Assembly: GCA_942490535.1 (NCBI GenBank)
Contig: CALNXQ010000008.1
Coordinates: 310,001 to 374,000 of the forward strand
DNA: 64,000 bases
Direction: 5' to 3'
Source of the DNA: JAEINY01 sp942490535
Lineage (GTDB): Bacteria; Bacteroidota; Bacteroidia; Bacteroidales; Marinilabiliaceae
Below are positions 26,024-35,706 of the stretch, in pieces; positions within the stretch are counted from its first letter, which is position 1, and every line of letters starts with the position of its first letter. Below the pieces are notes generated by a model. The model was given only the letters and a program-made list of their open reading frames with translations. It did not search any database and was not told where the DNA came from. A program made the position numbers and the translations under genes.

Positions 26024-26501
26024 ATGCCTCCAAAAATGCATGTTTTCCCGGATAGTGGTATTTGCGCCGGGCAATAGCAGGCGGAAACAAAAAATACTCC
26101 ACTACACCCTTACTACAAATAATATCCTTATCGTTTTTTATTTCTACCTTAATAATCGCCTTTCTTTCTGTCTTTTCTTTAAGGATGGCGGTTATACATA
26201 AAGGCCCATTCATGTAGATAGGTTTCAGGTAATCAACATTTAAATTAGCGGTAACCCCTGCTGTATCTAATAAGGCATACACCAGCCAACTGGCAATCTC
26301 ATCCATTATGGTCGCCTGAATACCCCCATGCAATACATTTACATAGCCCTGAAATTGTTCTTGCGGATCCCAATTACTGACCACCACTTCTCCATCCGTA
26401 AAGAATTCCATGTGCAAGCCAATTGAATTTCCAGGAGAACAACCAAAACAGTTGTACCCAGCCTCTTTATTTTTCGCAAAGGGATTATTAATTTTTTGCA
26501 T
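26022..26501 (-). CDS. PaaI/YigI-like hotdog-fold thioesterase
   Basis: 159 residues with a small N-terminal extension containing NCFGCSPGN, followed by a hotdog fold. The catalytic-region motif NVLHGGIQATIMDEIASWL (about 77-95) is typical of PaaI-type acyl-CoA thioesterases, as is ANLNVDYLKPIYMNGPL (about 110-126). The substrate acyl-CoA is unknown. It is transcribed divergently from the FGE-like gene, with 73 bp between the starts. Confidence 0.85.
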   Translation of the reverse strand: MQKINNPFAKNKEAGYNCFGCSPGNSIGLHMEFFTDGEVVVSNWDPQEQFQGYVNVLHGGIQATIMDEIASWLVYALLDTAGVTANLNVDYLKPIYMNGPLCITAILKEKTERKAIIKVEIKNDKDIICSKGVVEYFLFPPAIARRKYHYPGKHAFLEA

Positions 26502-26574
26502 TTTTACTTTTTTATGTAGTTAAACGAACCTTATGATTGTTTTGAGGTTTCTAAAAAAAACAAATTCATTGAAT

Positions 26575-27699
26575 ATGTACAAGAAACTACAGCTGCTATT
26601 AATTTTAACGTATTGTCTTTACTCGTGTCAGACGGTCGAAAATAACAAAAATAAGAATACAAATTCGAATGCCACCTGTTGCCTCCCTAAATCCCCCAAC
26701 CGATTCCCGGTTAAAAAGAACCAATCACCCCTTGAGATAGAACATACACAACACGAATCCCGTGACATGGTCCTCATTCCGGGTGGCACTTTCATGATGG
26801 GTGCGCGCGATACAGAATTTGCCCGACCCGATGAATTCCCCAAACATCCGGTACACGTTGATCCTTTTTACATGGACATACACGAAGTCACCAATGCTCA
26901 ATTCAGTGCTTTTGTAGAGGCCACAGGTTATTTGACCATTGCAGAACGAAAACCCGACTGGAATACCCTAAAAAAACAACTTCCGCCGGGCGCGCCAAAA
27001 CCCGATGACTCTCTTCTAATAGCGGCGAGCCTGGTTTTTTCATCGCCCTCCCAAACGGTTGATAAAAATGATTTTCAATCCTGGTGGAAATGGCAACCCG
27101 GTGCCAATTGGAGGCATCCTCAAGGGCCAACGAGTACTATAGAAAGCTTAGACAATTACCCCGTTATTCATGTTGCCTGGGAGGATGCCATGGCCTATGC
27201 CAAATGGGCCGGAAAGCGATTACCCACAGAGGCGGAATGGGAATTTGCGGCTTTAGGTGGAAATGATCAAAACATCTATCCATGGGGAAATGAGAAAATT
27301 GATGATACATCCATTAAAGCCAATTCCTGGCAAGGCACATTTCCCTATTTTGACCAGGGAGCAGATAGCTGGGTAGGTTTGGCTCCTGTTCAACAATACC
27401 CCCCCAATGACTATGGACTCTACGACATGGCAGGAAATGTTTGGGAATGGACCAATGATTGGTACCATCATGATTATTATCAAACGGTATCACAAACGAC
27501 TCCTTCACTAAACCCACAAGGCCCAATTGAAAGCCATGATCCCGCTGAACCCTATACTTCAAAAAAAAGCATTCGAGGCGGATCTTTCCTTTGTAATGAC
27601 TCCTACTGCGCAGGATACAGGGCCTCTTCCCGCATGAAATCACCAATTGACACGGGTATGTCGCACTTAGGCTTTAGGTGTGTTAAAGCTATAAACTAA
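26575..27699 (+). CDS. Formylglycine-generating enzyme (SUMF1)-like lipoprotein
   Basis: The start at 26575 yields a lipoprotein signal (MYKKLQLLLILTYCLYSC); the longer frame adds a poor leader. The mature part is a full FGE-sulfatase domain: MVLIPGGTFMMGA, HPVHVDPFYMDIHEVTNAQF, WEDAMAYAKWAGKRLPTEAEWE, ANSWQGTFPYFD, GLYDMAGNVWEWTNDWY and RGGSFLCNDSYC. The last motif holds two cysteines (about residues 340 and 345) in the positions of the catalytic pair of true formylglycine-generating enzymes; many bacterial SUMF1-like proteins lack them. So it may convert Cys to formylglycine in exported sulfatases, but no sulfatase is encoded in this window. Confidence 0.87.
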   Translation: MYKKLQLLLILTYCLYSCQTVENNKNKNTNSNATCCLPKSPNRFPVKKNQSPLEIEHTQHESRDMVLIPGGTFMMGARDTEFARPDEFPKHPVHVDPFYMDIHEVTNAQFSAFVEATGYLTIAERKPDWNTLKKQLPPGAPKPDDSLLIAASLVFSSPSQTVDKNDFQSWWKWQPGANWRHPQGPTSTIESLDNYPVIHVAWEDAMAYAKWAGKRLPTEAEWEFAALGGNDQNIYPWGNEKIDDTSIKANSWQGTFPYFDQGADSWVGLAPVQQYPPNDYGLYDMAGNVWEWTNDWYHHDYYQTVSQTTPSLNPQGPIESHDPAEPYTSKKSIRGGSFLCNDSYCAGYRASSRMKSPIDTGMSHLGFRCVKAIN

Positions 27700-27971
27700 G
27701 TCAATAATTATTAAAATAAAGCCGAATCGTACAAATCATATAATGATTATAACATGAAAATCATGCAAATACCTTAAAAACATCATGAACACACCTAAAT
27801 TTTAGCCCTTAATATATTTCTATTATCTTCCTAAATACTCTAAATTTGCATTCATAATAACTTATGAATGCATGACGGATTCAACCTGTTATGTATTTTA
27901 CAATCATTTTTATTGCTCATAAAGTGGTCAAATTTAACACCCATTTGCACCATAATAAACAAATTTACAAA

Positions 27972-29117
27972 ATGAAAAAAACCTTTTCCCTGCTTTTTGC
28001 TATTGCACTACTGGCAAGTTGCGGACCTAAGAAACCACAAATGGGGGTACAAAGTATTCCTGTTGTACAGGTGAAAACAGAAGATGTTCCAATCATCAAG
28101 GAATTCGTAGGCCAAACCTATGGTTTGTTTGATATTGCCATAAGAGCGCGAGTAGATGGCTATTTAGAAAACATCCGGTTTCAGGAAGGCGGTCAGGTAA
28201 AAAAAGGACAGCTACTGTATACCATTGACCCGGCTCCTTTTAACGCAAAGGTGGCTGAAGCAATGAGTCGGGTGGCTGAAGCGAAGACCAGATTAGTTCA
28301 GGCCGAAAGCGATTTTCAACGCTATAAACCACTGGCAGAAACCAATGCCGTTAGTCAAAGTGATTACGATGCCGCCATCGCAAACAAAGGGGCAGCTCAG
28401 GCAGGATTAGAGGCCGCCATGGCTTCGCTGGAATTTGCAAAAATACAACAGGGCTATACTAAAATTTACGCCCCTATTTCGGGGATTATTGGACGATCAG
28501 AAGCTAAAGAGTCTGACTATGTAGGCATGGCCCCTAACCCTGTTGTACTGAATACCGTTTCGCGCATTGATACGATTTTAGTTCGCTTTTCTTTATCCGA
28601 ATTACAATATCTGGAATTGATCCAATACCAAAAGTCAAAAGCAGCATTAAATGCTGCCCGTGAAGAACGCAAGGCTGATATTGAATTATTTTTTGCCGAT
28701 GGTTCTGTTCATCCCTATCCAGGAAAAGTGGATTTTGTTGATCGTAACATTGATCCGACGACAGGAACCTTAATGATTCAAGCGTCATTCCCTAACCCCG
28801 AAAAACTGGTCCGACCCGGCCAATTTGCAAAAATCAGAGCGATTTTGGAGCAAGAGAACAATGCCATTGTGATTCCGCAAAAATGTGTTCAGGAAATACA
28901 AGGCAAATACAGTGTGTTTGTCGTTAACTCCGAAAATACAATTGAATTCCGCGAAATTGAAGTGGGCCAAACAGTGGATGACATGTGGCTGATCAAATCG
29001 GGTTTGACAGCGGGTGAAAAAATCGTCCTGGAAGGCCTGCACCGGGTGCGCACAGGCATGACCATTCAACCTGAAACAAAAGAATTTGACTCCATCAGAA
29101 CTACAACACAACAATAA
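27972..29117 (+). CDS. RND efflux periplasmic adaptor (membrane fusion protein)
   Basis: The start at 27972 gives MKKTFSLLFAIALLASC, a lipoprotein signal; the upstream in-frame extension is not protein-like. 381 residues with the HlyD/AcrA layout: barrel-sandwich half (IRARVDGYLENIRFQEGGQVKKGQLLYTID), alpha-hairpin (about 90-150), second half (YTKIYAPISGIIGRSEAKESDYV) and beta-barrel (ASFPNPEKLVRPGQFAKIRA). It links the inner-membrane pump to the outer-membrane channel. First gene of a three-gene operon, 2 bp before the pump gene. A TAAATTTG at 27841-27848 may be the -7 promoter element. Confidence 0.94.
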   Translation: MKKTFSLLFAIALLASCGPKKPQMGVQSIPVVQVKTEDVPIIKEFVGQTYGLFDIAIRARVDGYLENIRFQEGGQVKKGQLLYTIDPAPFNAKVAEAMSRVAEAKTRLVQAESDFQRYKPLAETNAVSQSDYDAAIANKGAAQAGLEAAMASLEFAKIQQGYTKIYAPISGIIGRSEAKESDYVGMAPNPVVLNTVSRIDTILVRFSLSELQYLELIQYQKSKAALNAAREERKADIELFFADGSVHPYPGKVDFVDRNIDPTTGTLMIQASFPNPEKLVRPGQFAKIRAILEQENNAIVIPQKCVQEIQGKYSVFVVNSENTIEFREIEVGQTVDDMWLIKSGLTAGEKIVLEGLHRVRTGMTIQPETKEFDSIRTTTQQ

Positions 29118-29119
29118 CT

Positions 29120-32100
29120 ATGGGAAATTTTTTCGTTAACAGACCGATCGTTGCCATGGTTATTGCCATCATCACGGTCATTGTTGGAGGCTTGTCCATG
29201 CTGTCGTTACCCATGGAACAATACCCCGACATCACCCCTCCAATGGTGGAAGTAAGGGCGGCTTACACCGGTGCCAATGCATTGAACGTAGAGCAGTCCG
29301 TAGCCACTCCATTGGAACAGCAAATTAACGGTGTCGATAACATGATTTACATGAAATCGACCAATGCCAACGATGGTTCCATGTCCATACAAATCTCCTT
29401 TGAGGTAGGAACCGATCCGGATATGAACACCGTATTTGGTCAAAACAGGGTATCAGCAGCCACGGCCAAATTACCGGAGGAAGTTAAACGCCTGGGGGTA
29501 ACCACCAACAAAAGCATGAGCAGCATCATTTTAGCTTTGGCTGTTTATTCCGATGGACGTTACGACCAACAGTTTTTAGGCAACTATTCATTAATAAACA
29601 TTCAGGACATCCTGGCTCGTATCAAAGGTGTAGGTCGCGTGAATGTGATGGGGGCCAGCGATTACTCCATGCGCATCTGGGTGAAACCGGACCGTCTGGC
29701 CCAATTGGGTATGACCGTTCCTGAAATCATGAATGCCATACGGGAACAAAACGTGATTGTGCCCGGAGGTAAATTTGGTGCTGAACCGGCCCCGCAAGGA
29801 ACGGAATTCACGTACACCGTTACGCTCCCGGATCGCTTAGTCTCAGAGAACCAATTTGGAGAAGTAATTATACGCACCAATAAAGATGGAAGTCAGGTTA
29901 AATTAAAAGACATTGCCACCATTGAATTGGGTACTGAAAGCTATAATACCAATGCCAAATTCCAGGGCAAAGAATGCTCCTTGATCACCATTTATCAGGC
30001 TCCCGGAACAAATGCAGTAGAGCTGGGTAAAAACATTGTGGCAGCTATGGATGAATTATCGGCCTCTTTTCCCGAAGGCGTCGAATACGATGTGGCGCTG
30101 GATGCCACTGCCCCCATCACTGCCGGATTGAAAGAAGTGAGTATCACCCTCATCATTGCCCTCATTCTGGTCATTCTGGTGGTGTTCCTTTTCATTCAGG
30201 ACTGGCGGGCTACGCTGATCCCCACCATCGCCATTCCGGTCTCCTTAATTGGAGCCTTTGCCATATTTCCATTGCTTGGATTTACCATCAACACACTTTC
30301 ACTATTGGGATTAGTATTGGCCATTGGTATTGTGGTGGATGATGCCATTGTGGTGGTTGAAGCCGTTCAGGTCAACATTGAAAATGGCATGAATAAAAAA
30401 GAAGCCACCATCAAGGCCATGCAAGAAGTAACCGCTCCGGTGATTGCTACCACACTGGTATTGGTGGCGGTATTTATTCCGGTAGCAGCCATGGGTGGAA
30501 TCACCGGAAGATTGTACCAACAATTTGCCATCACGGTAGCCGTTTCCGTTTGCTTTTCATCCGTGAATGCCCTGACCTTAAGTCCGGCACTGGCCTCCCT
30601 GTTATTGCGCAAAACACAGTTACCCGGTGGTATTCTGGGACGTTTCTTCAAATCCTTTAACAAAGCATTTGATCGCTCGTCAGTGTCCTACATGAAACTG
30701 ACCAATGTCGTCTCGCGAAAAATAACCCGTAGCATCACGTTTATAGGTATTATCGTGGTCCTGATGTTAGTGCTGGGAAAATTTGTACCGGGTGGGTTTA
30801 TCCCCGAAGAAGACCAAGGCTACTTATTTGTTAACATTCAGTTACCCAATGCCACTTCCATTCAGCGAACAGACGAAGTACTCAAACAAGCAGAAGCTAT
30901 CCTGGGCAAAGTAGAAGCCATAAAAAGTTATGCCTCTGCTTCCGGATTTAACCTGCTTTCAGGCAGCATGTCAACCAATGCAGGAGTGATGTTCCTGACC
31001 TTGGAAGACTGGAGTGAACGCGACAAAACAGCCAAAGAAATTTCTCAAATACTCAATTACCATTTCTTTAACGGTATCAAGGAAGGGCAAGTCTTTGCAT
31101 TTGGTCCACCAGCCATTCCAGGACTAGGTAATGGATCCGGGTTCTCAATGATGTTGCAGGACAAAGCTGGTAACACGCCTCAATATCTGGCAGAACAAAC
31201 TGACCTCTTCATTCAGTCAGCGATAGCCAGACCTGAAATTGGCAATGTATTTACTACTTTCCGGGCCAACGTGCCGCAACGCCGCTTAAACATTAACCGG
31301 GACAAAGCTTTGAAATCAGGTGTCGCCTTAAATGATTTATACACTGCCATCAGTGCCTTTTTGGGAGGAGCTTATGTCAATGACTTCAACCGCTTTGGTC
31401 GTTTGTATAAAACCTATATTCAGGCAGCACCGGAATACCGGCAGAATGGTGACCAGTTAAACATGTTCTTTGTTAAAAACAGAGATGGCGAAAGCCTACC
31501 CCTCTCCTCATTAGTGGAAGTGGAGGTCAGTCACGGGCCGGAATACACGAACCGCTTCAACCTGTACCGCTCCATTGAACTCACAGGGGCTCCGGCTCCC
31601 GGATTTACCTCTGCCCAGGCATTGGATGCACTGGAAGAGGTGGCAGCGGAGGTTTTACCGGCAGGCATGGGCTACGAGTGGTCTGGAATGTCCTATCAGG
31701 AAAAGAAAGCATCAGGATCTGGGTCCATCGTTTTCGTCTTTGCACTCATCTTTGTTTTTCTTATCCTGGCGGCTCAATACGAAAGCTGGTCCTTACCTTT
31801 TAGTATCTTATTGGGAACACCTTTTGCCGTCCTGGGTGCCATGCTATTTGTTTGGGTAGCGCGCTTTTTTAGCCTCACCTTTGAGAATAACATTTTCATG
31901 CAGATCTCCCTGGTGATGTTGATTGCGATGGCCGCTAAAAATGCTATTCTAATTGTGGAATTTGCCAAACTAAAATTTGATGAAGGGATGAGTCTATTTG
32001 ACTCCGCCATTGAATCGGCCCGTTTGCGATTCCGTCCCATCCTGATGACAGCCTTCTCCTTTATACTGGGTGTATTTCCATTGGTAATGGCCTCAGGTGC

Positions 32101-32263
32101 CGGTGCCGAGGCCCGAAAAGTAATGGGCATGGCCTTGTTGGGGGGAATGACTTTAGCAACCGTATTGGGAGTTGTATTGTATCCGATGCTCTTTGTTTTC
32201 ATTGGCAAACTGGCAGGATATGAGAAAAAACGTGAACTAGCTGCTCAAAAGAAAGAATCATGA
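29120..32263 (+). CDS. RND efflux pump, AcrB/HAE1 family inner-membrane transporter
   Basis: 1047 residues, full length. It starts MGNFFVNRPIVAMVIAIITV and shows the HAE1 signatures PMEQYPDITPPMVEVRAAYTGA and LGLVLAIGIVVDDAIVVVE (the proton-relay Asp pair in TM4). ALTLSPALASLLLR and AAKNAILIVEFAK (TM10 Lys) follow. Two large periplasmic loops lie between TM1-2 and TM7-8. It should export drugs, detergents or bile-like compounds by proton antiport. It overlaps the outer-membrane channel gene by 4 bp (ATGA). Confidence 0.96.
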   Translation: MGNFFVNRPIVAMVIAIITVIVGGLSMLSLPMEQYPDITPPMVEVRAAYTGANALNVEQSVATPLEQQINGVDNMIYMKSTNANDGSMSIQISFEVGTDPDMNTVFGQNRVSAATAKLPEEVKRLGVTTNKSMSSIILALAVYSDGRYDQQFLGNYSLINIQDILARIKGVGRVNVMGASDYSMRIWVKPDRLAQLGMTVPEIMNAIREQNVIVPGGKFGAEPAPQGTEFTYTVTLPDRLVSENQFGEVIIRTNKDGSQVKLKDIATIELGTESYNTNAKFQGKECSLITIYQAPGTNAVELGKNIVAAMDELSASFPEGVEYDVALDATAPITAGLKEVSITLIIALILVILVVFLFIQDWRATLIPTIAIPVSLIGAFAIFPLLGFTINTLSLLGLVLAIGIVVDDAIVVVEAVQVNIENGMNKKEATIKAMQEVTAPVIATTLVLVAVFIPVAAMGGITGRLYQQFAITVAVSVCFSSVNALTLSPALASLLLRKTQLPGGILGRFFKSFNKAFDRSSVSYMKLTNVVSRKITRSITFIGIIVVLMLVLGKFVPGGFIPEEDQGYLFVNIQLPNATSIQRTDEVLKQAEAILGKVEAIKSYASASGFNLLSGSMSTNAGVMFLTLEDWSERDKTAKEISQILNYHFFNGIKEGQVFAFGPPAIPGLGNGSGFSMMLQDKAGNTPQYLAEQTDLFIQSAIARPEIGNVFTTFRANVPQRRLNINRDKALKSGVALNDLYTAISAFLGGAYVNDFNRFGRLYKTYIQAAPEYRQNGDQLNMFFVKNRDGESLPLSSLVEVEVSHGPEYTNRFNLYRSIELTGAPAPGFTSAQALDALEEVAAEVLPAGMGYEWSGMSYQEKKASGSGSIVFVFALIFVFLILAAQYESWSLPFSILLGTPFAVLGAMLFVWVARFFSLTFENNIFMQISLVMLIAMAAKNAILIVEFAKLKFDEGMSLFDSAIESARLRFRPILMTAFSFILGVFPLVMASGAGAEARKVMGMALLGGMTLATVLGVVLYPMLFVFIGKLAGYEKKRELAAQKKES

Positions 32264-33642
32264 AGCAATTAAAATATTTCAAGATACCTACGCTCTTACT
32301 GGCCCTGATCGTTTTAGGTGCCAGCTGCAAAATGGGAAAAAACTATTCCCGTCCTGAGATCCTCTCACCGGAGTCCTTTCGTTTTGCCCAGGGAGACACC
32401 ACCTTTAATACAGCATTGAAATGGTGGGATCTGTTTGATGATCCGGTATTGGATACACTTATCCAAACGGCATTAAGGCACAACAAGGATGTTTTAACGG
32501 CGGCGCACAACGTGGAAGCAGTGCGGATCCAAATGGCTATTCAAAAGGCCGATCTGCTACCTAAATTTAACCTTTCGGGTCAGGCTCAACATGGAAATTT
32601 CATCGGAGTGCAGCAAGCCACTACATCCAATAATTTCAATGTGTTCGGTCAGGCCAGCTGGGAAATTGATTTTTGGGGTAAATTTCGCCGTTTAAACGAA
32701 GTAGCTAAAGCACAATACCTGGCTTCTGAATATGGCTTGGCATCCTTGAAATTGTCACTCATATCAACAGTGGCAACCACCTATTTCCAGGTATTGGAAT
32801 TTCGTGAGAAGCAACAAATTGCTGAATCCACCTATGCCATTCGAGATAGTTCCTACCGTTTAATCAAGCAGCGGTTTGAAGCGGGTATCATTCCGGAAAT
32901 TGACCTGAATCATGCGCAAATTCAAAAAGCCATTGCGGCCAGTGCCATTCCGGCCTACAAACGGTATGCGACACAAGCCGAAAATGCCTTAAGTGTGCTC
33001 ATTGGGCGTAATCCGGAAACCTTGTCTGCCACCAATACGTTGGAGCGCATCACTCCCATTCCGGAAATACCGGCTGGTTTACCGGCAGATCTTTTGGAAC
33101 GACGACCTGATGTACTAATGGCCGAACAAGAAATGGTTGCTCAAAATGCATTGGTCGGTGTGGCTCAAGCCAATCGGTTGCCATCCATCAGCCTGACAGG
33201 CGTCCTCGGGTTTGCCAGTAGCGACTTGAGCTCCCTTACTTCAGGTGATCCAGCCTGGAATGCGGGCGGTAGTATATTAGGGCCCATTTTTCAATGGGGT
33301 CAGAATAAAAACCGCATGAAAGCGGAAGTGAGCCGACGTGAAGCAGCGATTCAGAACTACCAGAATGTAGCTTTAAATGCCTTCCGGGAAGTGGAAGATC
33401 TATTAATTGAGATTGCTACTTTAAAAGAAGAAGAAGTGGCTATTTCGGAACATGTAAGTGCTGCATTAAATGCCATGCAACTCTCGTCAGAACGCTACGA
33501 CAAAGGTATTGCCAGTTACATCGAATACCTCGAAAGTCAACGTCAGGCCTTTGAAGCACAGATGTCATTGGCTGGTAACAGACAACGTTTATTAGCTGCT
33601 TACATCACCCTTTACCAAGCTATTGGAGGAGGCTGGGAATAA
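32260..33642 (+). CDS. TolC/NodT-family outer-membrane efflux lipoprotein
   Basis: 460 residues with lipoprotein signal LLALIVLGASC. Two repeated outer-membrane efflux protein domains are recognisable (WWDLFDDPVLDTLIQTALRHNKDVLTA onward and LLERRPDVLMAEQEMVAQNALVGVAQA onward), with GQASWEIDFWGKFRR in the first half. It forms the trimeric exit duct for the RND pump encoded just upstream. The operon ends in a strong terminator 24 bp after the stop. Confidence 0.95.
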   Translation: MKQLKYFKIPTLLLALIVLGASCKMGKNYSRPEILSPESFRFAQGDTTFNTALKWWDLFDDPVLDTLIQTALRHNKDVLTAAHNVEAVRIQMAIQKADLLPKFNLSGQAQHGNFIGVQQATTSNNFNVFGQASWEIDFWGKFRRLNEVAKAQYLASEYGLASLKLSLISTVATTYFQVLEFREKQQIAESTYAIRDSSYRLIKQRFEAGIIPEIDLNHAQIQKAIAASAIPAYKRYATQAENALSVLIGRNPETLSATNTLERITPIPEIPAGLPADLLERRPDVLMAEQEMVAQNALVGVAQANRLPSISLTGVLGFASSDLSSLTSGDPAWNAGGSILGPIFQWGQNKNRMKAEVSRREAAIQNYQNVALNAFREVEDLLIEIATLKEEEVAISEHVSAALNAMQLSSERYDKGIASYIEYLESQRQAFEAQMSLAGNRQRLLAAYITLYQAIGGGWE

Positions 33643-33665
33643 GCACTACCATCTAATATTACAAA

Positions 33666-33699
33666 CAGAAAGGCCGCTAAATGCGGCCTTTCTGTTTTT
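33666..33699 (+). terminator. Terminator of the RND efflux operon
   Basis: CAGAAAGGCCGC (33666-33677) pairs perfectly with GCGGCCTTTCTG (33683-33694) around TAAAT and is followed by TTTTT. It begins 24 bp after the channel-gene stop. Confidence 0.9.
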
Positions 33700-33744
33700 C
33701 CATCTAATGCTTTTGCAAAGTAAAGGTCTCCGGATTGCCCTAAC

Positions 33745-33792
33745 AAAAAAACACCCCATCAAATTGATCGCTTAATTTGATGGGGTGTTTTT
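33745..33792. terminator. Bidirectional terminator inside the left end of the IS66 element
   Basis: AAACACCCCATCAAATT (from 33748) pairs with AATTTGATGGGGTGTTT (33774-33790) across an 8-nt loop, flanked by A-run and T-run. It sits directly after the tnpC stop codon (minus strand) and would also block read-through into the element. Confidence 0.85.
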
Positions 33793-33798
33793 ATATTT

Positions 33799-35268
33799 TT
33801 ATTGAGCCCATTTGTCAGGGAGTAGATTACGTAGTTGTTCGTTGGTCATTCTGGGACATTCAGCTAATCGCTGTATCACGTCCTTGAAATAGGAAAATGT
33901 ATTGACATTGTTCAATCTGCACGAAATAGCCAGAGAATATAGTGTAGCAGTTCTCATTGCCCCGGCATTGGAGCCGCAGAATAATGAGTTTCGCCGACTG
34001 ATGCTGATATAACGCATTGGCCGTTCAATGATATTGTTGTCCAGGTCGTATTGGGTAGATTTAATGATGTTATAAATGGACTCTAATTCATTAAGGCCGT
34101 ATGCAGCTGCTTTGCATAAAATATGGTTTGGCAATACTTGGGGATCTCGTTCTATATCTCTGAGTTTCCTTTCCAACTCCCTGTATACTTTCAGCGAAGC
34201 TTCTTTCCACTTTTCTTTTGGCTTCTTCTTACGGATGCTATAAAATTGATTGTACAGGTCAATAATCTCTTGAGCTTGGGGTTGCTCCTGAATCTCTATA
34301 AATTTTCTTTTGCAGTGCTGAACACAGCCTAAACGTATTGCCTTTGGGTAGTCCCATCCTTCTAAAGCTTTATATGAACTGTATCCATCGGTTTGCACAG
34401 CACCCTTATAATCCTTGGGTAGATAGTTTGTAAACACCGTCTTGCTTCGTGAGCCATTCTCGTATATGAACTGGATTAAGTTGTTTTGATGAGAAAAAGC
34501 ACTCCAGAAGTAGCCTTTGCGACTCCCCTTATCACCTCCTAATATAGTATGATAGGTTTCGTCAAAATGAATATAAGCATCCTCCAAAATAGTATCCTTG
34601 AGGACTGGCATTAACCCATCAAGCAACTCTGCTGATTTTTCAATTAGTCCATGAGTAGTTGCCTTAGGAATATCAATACCCATCTCGTTTAGATATTTCA
34701 TGATGCGTTCAACAGGCAAGCCGTACACATATCTTTGTTGAATCAGATGTGCCAGTAATGAGCTGTCAAAATTAGAATTCTGGAAAGGTGCTATAGGAGC
34801 TTTGCCTTCAAAAAAGTCATCACCCATTCTGTATTTTTTACAGCGATAGATATGTTTAATCAGACGCGGTGGAATATACTCATACCTTATCACATCGCGA
34901 TGAAAGAGGTAAACCGCAGTCTTTTCATCAAAGCTGGCATCCGAGGGTAATACTTCATCTACAAACTCTTCGATGTTATCATATACTTTCCGTTTCGCCC
35001 CATTATTACCTCTTTCCTTGGGGATGGGAGCCTGTGGCTTGTTTTCTGAAACAGAAGTGGTATTTTGACGTTTTTCGGTCTTTTTAGGAAGGTTTATGGT
35101 TGTTAAGCGCTTCAGCTTTTCAGCATCTTTATCTTTCTCCAGAATGGCTTCTTTTAAGGCAGCTAACTCATTTGTCAGCTCCTCTATGGTTTGAGATAAA
35201 GATTGTATGGTGCCAATTAATTTAGCATTTTGCGATTGCAAAAAGACTACTAACTCCCTGTCTGTCAT
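33799..35268 (-). CDS. tnpC: IS66-family transposase TnpC
   Basis: 489 residues. The N-terminal coiled-coil/leucine-rich helix (about 1-50) precedes a basic linker, then the zinc-finger-like and helix-turn-helix part, and a DDE core. Catalytic-type motifs are HFDETYHTILGG (first Asp), VQTDGYSSYKAL (second Asp) and NNIIERPMRYISISRRNSLFCGSNAGA (Glu), the last being the highly conserved IS66 C-terminal signature. The protein appears full length and so potentially active. Confidence 0.95.
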   Translation of the reverse strand: MTDRELVVFLQSQNAKLIGTIQSLSQTIEELTNELAALKEAILEKDKDAEKLKRLTTINLPKKTEKRQNTTSVSENKPQAPIPKERGNNGAKRKVYDNIEEFVDEVLPSDASFDEKTAVYLFHRDVIRYEYIPPRLIKHIYRCKKYRMGDDFFEGKAPIAPFQNSNFDSSLLAHLIQQRYVYGLPVERIMKYLNEMGIDIPKATTHGLIEKSAELLDGLMPVLKDTILEDAYIHFDETYHTILGGDKGSRKGYFWSAFSHQNNLIQFIYENGSRSKTVFTNYLPKDYKGAVQTDGYSSYKALEGWDYPKAIRLGCVQHCKRKFIEIQEQPQAQEIIDLYNQFYSIRKKKPKEKWKEASLKVYRELERKLRDIERDPQVLPNHILCKAAAYGLNELESIYNIIKSTQYDLDNNIIERPMRYISISRRNSLFCGSNAGAMRTATLYSLAISCRLNNVNTFSYFKDVIQRLAECPRMTNEQLRNLLPDKWAQ

Positions 35269-35343
35269 GACTTAAAGATACAAAAAACAGCACGACTTCA
35301 CCAAGAAAAACCCTGCTATTTTTGCATCTTTTATTATTTATTA

Positions 35344-35706
35344 TCAGAGCGTTAACTGTGCTTTTAGTCGCAGTTCATTGGAGCTACTTTTGTGGTTTAT
35401 GGCATTAACTATTTGATCAAGTATGCCGCGCTCAAGCTCAAAAAAGGCCTCATCACTTACTTGTTGTGGCAAGGAATAACATCCTAGTTCCAGCTTCTTA
35501 TTATAAAGAACAAATCCTTCCTTTTGCCAGCGTAAAACCTTGATTGATTTACGCGTCCTGCCAAGGAATACATAACCATCTCCATTGAGCGCATCCTGCT
35601 TGCCCGAAGTTTTAACCAAGTGATAGAGCGAATGGATTCCTTTACGCATATCTACAGGTTCTCGGAAAAAGTAGAACCGTGTATGGTCAGTGAAATTAAA
35701 AATCAT
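35344..35706 (-). CDS. tnpB: IS66-family accessory protein TnpB (Orf2)
   Basis: 120 residues with the TnpB pattern: FYFFREPVDMRKGIHSLYHLV near the N-terminus, then GYVFLGRTRKSIKVLRWQKEGFVLYNKKLELGCY. The exact role is unknown, but it is needed for transposition in IS66 relatives. It lies 75 bp upstream of tnpC in the same orientation. Confidence 0.93.
   Translation of the reverse strand: MIFNFTDHTRFYFFREPVDMRKGIHSLYHLVKTSGKQDALNGDGYVFLGRTRKSIKVLRWQKEGFVLYNKKLELGCYSLPQQVSDEAFFELERGILDQIVNAINHKSSSNELRLKAQLTL

Noticed and set aside
26575..27699. FGE gene as part of a sulfated-polysaccharide locus
   Set aside because: No sulfatase gene is in the window and the neighbours (thioesterase, RND efflux) are unrelated.
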